A DNA stretch of 27,859 nucleotides from NCBI GenBank assembly GCA_965659675.1, contig CBFHWY010000031.1:1-27859 (forward strand). The letters are read 5' to 3'. Below are positions 14,409 through 22,216 of the stretch, piece by piece (the first letter of the stretch is position 1; every line of letters begins with the position of its first letter). Both the position numbers and the translations under genes were made by a program. This stretch comes from CBFHWY01 sp965659675 (lineage in GTDB: Bacteria; Bacteroidota; Bacteroidia; Flavobacteriales_G; Salibacteraceae). The notes beneath the pieces are model-generated. The model did no database searches. It had not been told where the DNA came from and saw only the letters and a list, made by a program, of their open reading frames with translations.

Positions 14409-15221
14409 TCAGACCTCGAAAGTATTCATGATCGCGCGCATTTCATCGCGCATTTGGAATGCTTTTATTCCAGCGGCCTCTGCAAAGTCATTTCCGTCTG
14501 ATGCATAAATGATCCCTCTTGAAGAGTTGATAAGAAGACCAGCTTCATCATTGAGGCCAGCCTTGAGGACTGCCTCCAGGTCTCCGCCCTGTGCACCAAT
14601 GCCTGGGACTAATAAGAAGAGTTCAGGGATTAACTTTCTGATGCTCTCAAATGCCTCAGGTTTTGTTGCACCAACAACAAACATTAGGTTTTTACCCCAG
14701 GAGCTAACGCGTTTAATGGTCTCCTCGTAGAAGTAATTTCCATTTTCCGTTTTGATTTTCTGCAGATCGGCAGCTCCCTCATTTGAGGTATGTCCAAGAA
14801 CAATTGCCCATTTATCTTCTTTTTTAAGAAATGGTTCAATGCTGTCCTTTCCCATGTATGGAGAAAGGGTAATTGCATCGAAAGTCATGTTCTCGAAGAA
14901 TGCACGTTCATACATTTTAGCTGTGTTGCCAATATCTCCTCTTTTGGCATCAGCGATCTTGAAATGCTGCTCGCCGATATACTCAGCTGTCATGTGCATT
15001 TCTTCCCAACCCTTTGAGCCGTGAGCCTCATAGAAAGCAGTATTCAGCTTGTATGATACACAGGCCTCTCTTGTTGCATCAATGATCTGCTTGTTAAACG
15101 CAAACAAGGGGTGTTTTTCTTTTCGCAGAAATTCAGGAATACGATCAATATCTGTATCGAGGCCAACACATAGCAGGCTTTCCCTTTTCCTGATCAGTTC
15201 GACTAGTCTTTCTCTTGTCAT
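14409..15221 (-). CDS. pyrF: Orotidine 5'-phosphate decarboxylase (type 2)
   Basis: This enzyme decarboxylates OMP to UMP, the last step of de novo pyrimidine synthesis. The 270-residue length and the order of motifs fit the long type 2 group. SLLCVGLDTDIDRIPEFL (about 15-32) is followed by YKLNTAFYEAHG, the catalytic DAKRGDIGNTA (91-101; K93 is the catalytic lysine) and LLVPGIGAQGGD. The RGIIYAS segment binds phosphate. Its ATG overlaps the prfA stop by 4 nt (ATGA), so the two are translationally coupled. The start matches the family. Confidence 0.96.
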   Translation of the reverse strand: MTRERLVELIRKRESLLCVGLDTDIDRIPEFLRKEKHPLFAFNKQIIDATREACVSYKLNTAFYEAHGSKGWEEMHMTAEYIGEQHFKIADAKRGDIGNTAKMYERAFFENMTFDAITLSPYMGKDSIEPFLKKEDKWAIVLGHTSNEGAADLQKIKTENGNYFYEETIKRVSSWGKNLMFVVGATKPEAFESIRKLIPELFLLVPGIGAQGGDLEAVLKAGLNDEAGLLINSSRGIIYASDGNDFAEAAGIKAFQMRDEMRAIMNTFEV

Positions 15222-16297
15222 TGCTCTCCACCTACTTTGAGCTTTTCAGCATTCTCAGCAACCTTCAACTCTTCTATGATCTTTTCGATATCACCATTCA
15301 TGATATCATCAAGATTATAAAGTGTGAGGTTAATTCGATGGTCAGTGACCCTTCCCTGCGGATAATTATAGGTTCTGATCTTTGCTGAACGATCTCCAGT
15401 TGAAACCATGGTTTTCCTTTTACCCGAGATCTCTTCAAGGTGTTTTTGTAACTCCATCTCGTAAATTCGAGAGCGCAGTACTTTTAATGCCTTCTCGTAG
15501 TTTTTGATCTGAGACTTCTGATCCTGGCACTGGGAAACAATTCCAGTGGGCTCATGGGTTAGCCTTATTGCAGAATATGTGGTATTCACACTCTGACCTC
15601 CAGGACCTGATGAGCAATAGGTATCCTTTTTAATATCATTCATGTTGAGTTCGATATCAAACTCTTCAGCTTCTGGCAGAACTACCACGGATGCAGCTGA
15701 AGTGTGCACTCGACCTTGGGTTTCAGTTTGAGGAACACGTTGAACCCTGTGGACTCCTGATTCATATTTCAACTCCCCATAAACATCTGCTCCATTCACA
15801 TTAAAGATCACTTCTTTAAATCCTCCTGCTGTTCCTGGCGTGTTGTCAACCAACTCCACAGACCATCCTTTCGACTCGCAAAACCGGGTGTACATCCTAT
15901 AGAGATCTCCTGCAAAAATACTGGCCTCATCACCACCTGTTCCAGCGCGGATCTCAAGAACAGCGTTTTTAGAATCTTCGGGGTCTTTCGGAATAAGTAG
16001 GTATTTGATCTTTTCTGCAAGCTCCTCTTTTTGAGATTCAAGATCATTGATCTCGGCTTTTGCCATTTCCTTAAACTCTTCATCGCTCTCTGATTCGAGC
16101 ATCTCTTTCGAGTTCTTCAGATTATCGACAATGTTCTGAAACTCATCTCCCGCCTGAATGATCGGCTCAAGATCTTTATACTCCTTATTGAGCTTCACAT
16201 AACGAGGCATGTCTGAAATGATCTCCGGGTCGGTGATCAGCTTTGAAACCTCCTCAAATCGGTCTCTTATGGATCCTATTCTAGCCAGTATATCCAT
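15218..16297 (-). CDS. prfA: Peptide chain release factor 1
   Basis: RF1 reads UAA and UAG stop codons and triggers peptide release. The 359-residue product has the N-terminal helical domain, the stop-codon recognition tripeptide of the PxT type (P189-Q190-T191, in RVPQTETQGRVHTSA) and the catalytic GGQ (233-235, in SSGPGGQSVNTT). The recognition tripeptide distinguishes it from RF2, which has SPF. There is no frameshift. Its start overlaps the purM stop by one base (TAATG) and its end overlaps pyrF by 4 nt, so purM-prfA-pyrF are likely translated in a coupled fashion. Confidence 0.97.
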   Translation of the reverse strand: MDILARIGSIRDRFEEVSKLITDPEIISDMPRYVKLNKEYKDLEPIIQAGDEFQNIVDNLKNSKEMLESESDEEFKEMAKAEINDLESQKEELAEKIKYLLIPKDPEDSKNAVLEIRAGTGGDEASIFAGDLYRMYTRFCESKGWSVELVDNTPGTAGGFKEVIFNVNGADVYGELKYESGVHRVQRVPQTETQGRVHTSAASVVVLPEAEEFDIELNMNDIKKDTYCSSGPGGQSVNTTYSAIRLTHEPTGIVSQCQDQKSQIKNYEKALKVLRSRIYEMELQKHLEEISGKRKTMVSTGDRSAKIRTYNYPQGRVTDHRINLTLYNLDDIMNGDIEKIIEELKVAENAEKLKVGGEQ

Positions 16298-17460
16298 TAG
16301 TACTCGAAGCTTCCAAATTCTGAACTGATCGTCAGTTGAGCTTTTTCACTTTCCTCAACCCTTCCAACAATCCTCGATTCAATATTGAATGACCCTGCGA
16401 TCTGCATAAGCTTATCTGATGTTTTTTGATCTCTACAGTAGATCTCCAAACGGTGACCCATATTAAAGACCTTATACATTTCTTTCCAATCGGTACCTGA
16501 CTCTTCTTGAATCATCCTGAACAGTGGAGGCAATGGAAACAGGTTATCTTTAATGATATGGTGTGCTTTAGTAAAGTGAAGCACTTTGGTTTGAGCTCCG
16601 CCACTGCAGTGGATAATGCCACCTATTGCCTTTTTATCGATCTCCTTGAGCATCTTAGCTACTACCGGAGCATATGTTCTTGTTGGGGAAAGAATCAACT
16701 CTCCAACATCTAGCCCTGTTTCTTGATTCTTTTCGCTCAATGATCTTGAACCGCTATAGACAAATTCTTTTGGGATCTCAGGGTCAAATGATTCGGGGCG
16801 TTCAGATGCATATTTATGCGATAGCACGTCATGTCTGGCTGATGTTAGCCCGTTGCTTCCCATACCTCCATTGTATCGATCCTCGTAACTCGCCTGGCCA
16901 AAACTCGCTAAACCAACGATGATATCACCCGGTTGAATATCGACATCAATGATCTGTTTTCTTGGAACTCTTGCGAAAGCCGTATAACCTACATCGATCG
17001 TGCGCACGATATCTCCCACGTCTGCTGTTTCACCTCCGGCCATGTACACACCAACTCCAAGTTCTCTTAGCTTGGCAGATAAGGATTCGGCACCTTGAAT
17101 GATCTCCGCAATGACCTCTCCATCGATGCGATTCTTATTTCTACCAATAGTTGATGAGACCACGATATTATCCGTGATCCCAATACAAATAAGATCATCA
17201 ATATTCATGATCATGGCATCCTGAACGATTCCTCTCCAGATCTCCTTTTTTCCAGTCTCCTTATAGTAAAGGTAAGCGAGGGATGTTTTCGTTCCCGCGG
17301 TATCCGCATGCATCACATTACAGTAATCAGGGTCTCCTCCTACAATGTCAGGCAAGACCTTGCAAAAGGCATTTGGGAACACCCCTTTATCGATATCCGC
17401 TATTGCCTTATGTACATCTTCTTTATCGGCTGAAACTCCTCTGCTCTGATAGCGCTCCAT
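16297..17460 (-). CDS. purM: Phosphoribosylformylglycinamidine cyclo-ligase (AIR synthase), long Bacteroidota form
   Basis: PurM closes the imidazole ring (FGAM to AIR, ATP-dependent) in de novo purine synthesis. The 387-residue product is about 40 residues longer than E. coli PurM, as usual for Bacteroidota. It keeps the characteristic segments ERYQSRGVSADKEDVHKAI, HADTAGTKTSLAY (51-63), QDAMIMNIDDLICIG (80-94) and AGGETADVGD (141-150). The C-terminal HCSGGAQTKVLHF is in the substrate domain. The ATG at 17458-17460 is 15 nt after the terminator of the upstream gene. It heads the purM-prfA-pyrF run. A more distant AIR-synthase relative (for example a selenophosphate- or HypE-like enzyme) is less likely given the context. 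Confidence 0.88.
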   Translation of the reverse strand: MERYQSRGVSADKEDVHKAIADIDKGVFPNAFCKVLPDIVGGDPDYCNVMHADTAGTKTSLAYLYYKETGKKEIWRGIVQDAMIMNIDDLICIGITDNIVVSSTIGRNKNRIDGEVIAEIIQGAESLSAKLRELGVGVYMAGGETADVGDIVRTIDVGYTAFARVPRKQIIDVDIQPGDIIVGLASFGQASYEDRYNGGMGSNGLTSARHDVLSHKYASERPESFDPEIPKEFVYSGSRSLSEKNQETGLDVGELILSPTRTYAPVVAKMLKEIDKKAIGGIIHCSGGAQTKVLHFTKAHHIIKDNLFPLPPLFRMIQEESGTDWKEMYKVFNMGHRLEIYCRDQKTSDKLMQIAGSFNIESRIVGRVEESEKAQLTISSEFGSFEY

Positions 17461-17469
17461 GAGTACAAA

Positions 17470-17495
17470 TAAAAAAGCATCCCAGGCGGGATGCT
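17470..17495 (-). terminator. Rho-independent terminator of the OmpA-domain gene
   Basis: On the minus strand AGCATCCC-GCCT-GGGATGCT is a perfect 8-bp stem with a 4-nt loop (17476-17495), followed by a run of T (17470-17476). It lies 23 nt after the stop codon of the OmpA-domain gene and only 10 nt upstream of the purM ATG. Confidence 0.9.
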
Positions 17496-17518
17496 ATAAA
17501 CGTTCTATTTAATGTTCT

Positions 17519-19594
17519 TTAGTTATTCTCTGGATTGTCATTTGACTTGTTCTTTGGAACATAGTCATCCCGCAATACCTGGAATACTGTTCTTCTGTTC
17601 TTTTGGTGTGCTGCTTCTTGAGCCTCTTTTCCACTCAAACCATTGATATAAGACTCGGTATAAACCTGTCCGGTTTTTGGATCAATGAAAGGCTTTTTCT
17701 CACCATAACCTTTTGGCACCATTCTCTCAGCGTCAATACCTTTAGAAATAAGATAGTTCACACAGGTTTCCGCACGTTTCTGCGAAAGCTTTTGGTTATA
17801 AGAATCACTACCTCTTGAATCGGTATGTGCTGCCAACTCAATAACGATTGTTGGGTTATCAATAAGCGTTTGGTAAAGGAAGTCAAGTGAATCCTTTGAA
17901 TCCACAGATTCATTAACCTGAAGCTCGAACTTGTCTAGATCGTAAAGTACCTGTGGGAAGCGGATCTCACCACAATTTGAACACTGCAGCTCGAAGTCAT
18001 GAACAAAGGCAGTGGATTTCTCATAACCAATCGTCGTTTCCTGACCTTTTCCATTCAGATAGCCTCTTTCGGTAAAGATCGCCTTATCGCAGTCAGGAGG
18101 CGTCTTCTTGACATCGCTTTGTTTTCCTACGATAAGGGTATAAGAAGTATTTTCCAAAATGAAGCGTTCACCGTTTTCCTTTTCATCAAACTTGTAAAAA
18201 CCTAGCTCATCGGTTGTCGTTTCGGCGCTAGAGCCATCCGTACCAATCAATTTTACAGAAGCTCCTTGCACTGGCTCCTTGCAATCAACATCTTTAACTG
18301 TTCCTTGAAGTGCAAAGATGATCGGTGGCATCTTGAAGGTATAGAGATCGAATGAGCCTTTTCCCCCAGAGCGATCACTCGCAAAGAGTCCTTTATCCTT
18401 AGCACCCTCAAAGATGATCGAAATGTCATGGGCTGCAGAGTTGATCGGTGGCCTCATGTTCTCAACGTCTCCAAACTTACCAGTCTCTCCTTTAGGTTCT
18501 GCCCTGAAGAGGTCAAAGCCTCCCATTCCTGGATGTCCGTTCGAAGCAAAGAATAGCACCCCGTCTTCTCTAATGAAAGGGTAAAGTTCATCGCCTGGAG
18601 TATTCACTCCGCTCACATTCTTGATCTCACCCCAAACATCTTTTCTCTTGTCGTATGTGATGTAGAAGATATCTTTTCCTCCTTCACCTCCGAGCATATC
18701 AGAAACAAAGTAAAGGGTCTCACCATCATTCGAAATGGCTGGATGTCCAATATTTACAGAATCAGCAGCAATAGGAAGCTTGGCAGGCTCAACAAACTCT
18801 CTTCCTCTTTTTGTTGCCTTGTAGATCTGACAATTCAGCACTTCATTCTTTTCCACTGGACAGCGGGTAAAATACATCTCGGTGGCTCTTCCATCGAGTA
18901 TAGGTCTACCCTCATTTCCAGAAGTGTTAATCTCAGCAGGAAGCCCTTTTGGCCTTCCCCACTTACCTTTTCTATCTACAGAAGATTGATAGATATCTGT
19001 AAAACTTTGACCTTTATTTGGGTCGATATCACCTCCACTTGAACCCGGTCTGGATGATGAGAATACCAGCTCTCTATTTCTACGATCGGCAAAAGCTGGA
19101 GCAAAATCATGGAATTTAGAGTTAAGCTGCACTGCAGCCTCAACTATATAACCTGAAGGTTTACCCTTCCATTTTTTAGCAAGCTCACAATTATTAATGC
19201 CTTCCTGCGCACGATTGTCACCAGGGGCTTCTTGCTGATAGGCTTTATATTCTTCCAGGGCTTCGTCGTATTTTCCCTGCATCATTAAGGTGGTCGCGTA
19301 TTTGTAGTGCAGCTCTTTATCTGGATATTGGGCTTTTACTGCTTTATCGTACCACACTTCTGCCTGCTCATAGTCCAGTAGGTTGCGATAACTCTCAGCG
19401 ATCATGTAAATGATCCTGATCTTCTCATCGCGCTTACTTTCCTTGGCAAATGCCTTTTTGTAAAGATCTACGGCATTGAAGTATCTGTCGTTCTTATAAG
19501 CCTCATCTGCCTCCTTCGTTAGGTTGTGCTGAGCCTGGGTAATACCGGCTGACATGATGAACAATAAGGCAAGGAATAATTGGAAACCTTTCAT
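17519..19594 (-). CDS. PorE-like envelope protein: TPR, beta-propeller, carboxypeptidase-regulatory-like and OmpA domains
   Basis: Starting at the ATG at 19592-19594 (691 residues), the protein has a signal peptide (MKGFQLFLALLFIMSAGITQAQ). Then come tetratricopeptide repeats (about 25-140), a PD40/WD40-like propeller (about 155-425, repeated strands such as RELVFSSSRPG, ETLYFVSD and VLFFASNGHPGMGGFDLF), a carboxypeptidase-regulatory-like domain (about 430-500) and a C-terminal OmpA domain (about 555-665). The OmpA part has the peptidoglycan-binding pattern HTDSRGSDSYNQKLSQKRA. This is the domain order of PorE, a type IX secretion component that tethers the machine to peptidoglycan. PorE of Porphyromonas is a lipoprotein, whereas no lipobox cysteine is seen here. 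Bacteroidota often encode several paralogs, so a T9SS role is inference. An in-frame GTG seven codons upstream is less likely. Confidence 0.88.
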   Translation of the reverse strand: MKGFQLFLALLFIMSAGITQAQHNLTKEADEAYKNDRYFNAVDLYKKAFAKESKRDEKIRIIYMIAESYRNLLDYEQAEVWYDKAVKAQYPDKELHYKYATTLMMQGKYDEALEEYKAYQQEAPGDNRAQEGINNCELAKKWKGKPSGYIVEAAVQLNSKFHDFAPAFADRRNRELVFSSSRPGSSGGDIDPNKGQSFTDIYQSSVDRKGKWGRPKGLPAEINTSGNEGRPILDGRATEMYFTRCPVEKNEVLNCQIYKATKRGREFVEPAKLPIAADSVNIGHPAISNDGETLYFVSDMLGGEGGKDIFYITYDKRKDVWGEIKNVSGVNTPGDELYPFIREDGVLFFASNGHPGMGGFDLFRAEPKGETGKFGDVENMRPPINSAAHDISIIFEGAKDKGLFASDRSGGKGSFDLYTFKMPPIIFALQGTVKDVDCKEPVQGASVKLIGTDGSSAETTTDELGFYKFDEKENGERFILENTSYTLIVGKQSDVKKTPPDCDKAIFTERGYLNGKGQETTIGYEKSTAFVHDFELQCSNCGEIRFPQVLYDLDKFELQVNESVDSKDSLDFLYQTLIDNPTIVIELAAHTDSRGSDSYNQKLSQKRAETCVNYLISKGIDAERMVPKGYGEKKPFIDPKTGQVYTESYINGLSGKEAQEAAHQKNRRTVFQVLRDDYVPKNKSNDNPENN

Positions 19595-19664
19595 AAATAT
19601 TCTATTAATCTTCACTTATAGTGCGTAGCAAGCTGAGCAAATAAACGAAATATTTTGCTCTTTT

Positions 19665-19672
19665 CAAAGATA
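19665..19672 (-). promoter_or_regulatory. Possible -7 promoter box for the OmpA-domain gene
   Basis: On the minus strand TATCTTTG fits TAnnTTTG exactly and lies 70 nt upstream of the ATG, just after the glnN stop. The upstream TTTG box is not evident, so this is a candidate only. No clear terminator of glnN was seen in the same gap. Confidence 0.35.
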
Positions 19673-19697
19673 CAAGAACCGCGCCCAATTGCCAGAA

Positions 19698-21878
19698 TTA
19701 CTTTGTGAAGAGCATTTCGCGGTACTTAGGCAGTGGCCACTTGTCGTCATCAACAATGAATTCAAGCTTATCTACCTCGTATCTGATCTTCTCGAAATAA
19801 GGCAATACCTTATCACAATAAGCCTTAGCCTGGGCTTCTGCCTCCTCGAGTTTATTGGCTTTTTTACGTTCATCGATCATGGCATAAACCGACTCTCTGA
19901 TGACACTAACGCGGTCGGCTATCTCATCTATCATCTCAAAGAGATTCTTCGATGCACTTTTACTCTTTGAACCAATATTCTGCAGACCATTGAGACTTTG
20001 GATAAGCTCTCTTTGATATCGCAATGCAGCTGGGATCACCTGATTCATGGCAAGGTCGCTCATGACCCGTGATTCGATCTGTAACTTCAATTTATATTTT
20101 TCAAGCTCGATCTCATAGCGGGCATCCATTTCATCTTCCCTAAGAATATTATGATCGGTGAATAGCTTCTTGGCTTTCTTACTGATATAAACTTTTAAGG
20201 CTTCTGGAGTTGTACGAAGGTTTGGCAGGCCTCTTTTCTTCGCTTCTTTTACCCATTCATCGCTATATCCGTTTCCTTCAAACCTGATCGGCTTAGATTC
20301 TACAATGTAGCGTTTGAGTACCTGAAAGATTGCATCGTCTTTCTTATTTCCCTTTTTGATCAAGGCATCTACATCGTTCTTGAACTGCTTTAATTGCTCA
20401 GCCATCATCGTATTCATGATGGTCATGGGTTGCGCACAATTTGCCGCAGAACCCACTGCTCTCAACTCAAACTTATTACCTGTGAAGGCAAATGGAGAGG
20501 TCCTGTTCCGGTCGGTATTATCGAGTAAGATCTCTGGAATCCTTCCAACCTTGAGTTTTAATTCTGTTTTGGTATCTGGCGAAAGTTTTTCAGCTGACAC
20601 CGACTTCTCAACATCATCCAGTAGCTGGGTGAGTTGAGACCCGATGAAGGCAGAAATGATCGCTGGTGGGGCTTCATTTGCACCTAAACGATGATCATTA
20701 CCTGCACTGGCGATAGCACCTCTAATCAGATCTGCATTTTCGTGAAGAGCCTTAATGGTATTCACAAAGAAGGTTAAGAACCTCAGATTTGTCTTTGGTG
20801 TTTTCCCTGGACTCAGAAGATTCTTTCCAGTATCGGTTGAAAGAGACCAGTTATTATGCTTCCCAGAGCCATTCATTCCGGCAAAGGGTTTTTCATGAAA
20901 CAATACATGAAAGTTGTGTTTTCTGGCCACTTCTTCCATCACATCCATAAGAAGTAAGTTGTGATCATTTGCCAGATTAACTTCTTCAAAAACTGGAGCA
21001 CATTCAAATTGATTAGGAGCAACTTCATTGTGACGGGTTGTTACTGGAATACCCAGTTTTAGTGACTCAAGCTCAAACTCCTTCATAAAGCGATAGGCCC
21101 TTTCTGGAATTGACCCAAAATAATGATCGTCCAATTGCTGCCCTTTTGATGCCGAGTGCCCAAAGAGGGTTCTTCCAGTCAGGGTTAAATCGGGGCGAGC
21201 CTTGTAGTACGCAGTATCCACCAGAAAATACTCCTGCTCCCAACCGAGCGTTGCATAAACCCTGCTCACATTTCTATCAAAATACTGACAAACCTTAGTT
21301 GCCGCTTTATCGAGCGCTGTGATCGACTTAAGCAGAGGCGCTTTGAAATCGAGTGCATGACCAGTATATGAAACAAAGATGGTAGGTATACACAGGGTAT
21401 TTTCGTAGATAAAGGCAGGTGAAGTTGGATCCCAAGCGGTATAGCCTCTGGCCTCAAATGTGTTTCTCAAACCACCACTTGGAAAGCTAGAAGCATCTGG
21501 TTCTTGCTGAGCAAGCTGATCACCTTCAAATTTTTCAATTGCCCTTCCATCGCTGATCGGGGTGAGAAAAGAGTCATGCTTTTCAGCCGTTCTTCCAGTT
21601 AGTGGCTGAAACCAGTGAGTATAGTGTGTAGCCCCTTTACTCATTGCCCAGGATTTCATACTGGTCGCTACCTGGTCTGCTATTTTACGATCAATACTTT
21701 TACCCTTCTCACGGGCTTCTAAAACCATTTCATATGCCTCTTCAGACAAATATTCCTGCATGGAGACATCATTAAATACATTGCTGCCGAATATAGAAGC
21801 GAGGTTATCGATCTTAGGGCTTTCTACGGGAGTACGCTTGAGTGCTTCTTTAAGTGCTTGAAATCTTGATTTTGACAT
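19698..21878 (-). CDS. glnN: Glutamine synthetase type III
   Basis: Glutamine synthetase makes glutamine from glutamate, ammonia and ATP. The 726-residue size, far above the roughly 450 of type I, places it in the type III group known from Bacteroidota and cyanobacteria. Recognisable parts are THWFQPLTGRTAEKHDSF and the catalytic-core region with TLGWEQEYFLVD (the metal-binding E-x-E pattern). HNEVAPNQFECAP and the ATP-binding FHEKPFAGMNGSGKHNNWSLS follow. The C-terminal part is helical. No adjacent regulator (such as glnB or amtB) is present. The roughly 120-nt leader holds two inverted repeats. The ATG follows ACAGG, a weak ribosome-binding sequence. Confidence 0.97.
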   Translation of the reverse strand: MSKSRFQALKEALKRTPVESPKIDNLASIFGSNVFNDVSMQEYLSEEAYEMVLEAREKGKSIDRKIADQVATSMKSWAMSKGATHYTHWFQPLTGRTAEKHDSFLTPISDGRAIEKFEGDQLAQQEPDASSFPSGGLRNTFEARGYTAWDPTSPAFIYENTLCIPTIFVSYTGHALDFKAPLLKSITALDKAATKVCQYFDRNVSRVYATLGWEQEYFLVDTAYYKARPDLTLTGRTLFGHSASKGQQLDDHYFGSIPERAYRFMKEFELESLKLGIPVTTRHNEVAPNQFECAPVFEEVNLANDHNLLLMDVMEEVARKHNFHVLFHEKPFAGMNGSGKHNNWSLSTDTGKNLLSPGKTPKTNLRFLTFFVNTIKALHENADLIRGAIASAGNDHRLGANEAPPAIISAFIGSQLTQLLDDVEKSVSAEKLSPDTKTELKLKVGRIPEILLDNTDRNRTSPFAFTGNKFELRAVGSAANCAQPMTIMNTMMAEQLKQFKNDVDALIKKGNKKDDAIFQVLKRYIVESKPIRFEGNGYSDEWVKEAKKRGLPNLRTTPEALKVYISKKAKKLFTDHNILREDEMDARYEIELEKYKLKLQIESRVMSDLAMNQVIPAALRYQRELIQSLNGLQNIGSKSKSASKNLFEMIDEIADRVSVIRESVYAMIDERKKANKLEEAEAQAKAYCDKVLPYFEKIRYEVDKLEFIVDDDKWPLPKYREMLFTK

Positions 21879-21883
21879 CCTGT

Positions 21884-21922
21884 GCTGAATTTTTCAATTA
21901 TTTCAGCAAAATTTCAAATTTT
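21884..21922 (-). promoter_or_regulatory. Two inverted repeats in the glnN leader
   Basis: Reading the minus strand, AAAATTT-G-AAATTTT (21908-21922) is a perfect palindrome. It is followed at once by GCTGAA...TTCAGC (21884-21907), a 6-bp stem with a 12-nt loop ending 5 nt before the glnN ATG. The first could be an operator and the second could affect translation. The region is AT-rich, so either may be accidental. No promoter of the TAnnTTTG type was found here. Confidence 0.3.
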
Positions 21923-21997
21923 TAGGGGGTCAGGCAAGGCTTTTTACACTTTTACTTATCAACAAGCAAGAAATTAAGGGGTATATTGGCGTATTCC

Positions 21998-22216
21998 CTA
22001 TTTTTCAGAATCATCAAGATTCTTTTTCACATCCTTTACACTGTCCTCAATATCCTGTTGAATGTCATTTGCCGCATCCTTAAATTGACGGATCCCACGT
22101 CCCAGACCACGCATGATCTCAGGGATTCGTTTTGATCCGAAAAGCAATAAGACAACAAGAAGAATAAAAAAGATCTCTCCTCCTCCAAGGTTTAGGAAAA
22201 GTAGGCTTCTGATCAT
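21998..22216 (-). CDS. tatA: Twin-arginine translocase subunit TatA/TatE family
   Basis: TatA forms the variable-size conduit of the Tat pathway for folded proteins. The 72-residue product has a short periplasmic N-terminus and one membrane helix (GGEIFFILLVVLLLFGSKRIPEIMRGLG). The FGSKRIPE hinge (about 26-33) is typical, and an amphipathic, acidic-rich tail follows (QFKDAANDIQQDIEDSVKDVKKNL). The membrane segment and hinge fit TatA better than TatB, although Bacteroidota often have a single TatA-type protein. Its ATG overlaps the secDF stop (TGATG), so Sec and Tat components are translationally coupled. The tatC gene is not in this window. Confidence 0.93.
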   Translation of the reverse strand: MIRSLLFLNLGGGEIFFILLVVLLLFGSKRIPEIMRGLGRGIRQFKDAANDIQQDIEDSVKDVKKNLDDSEK

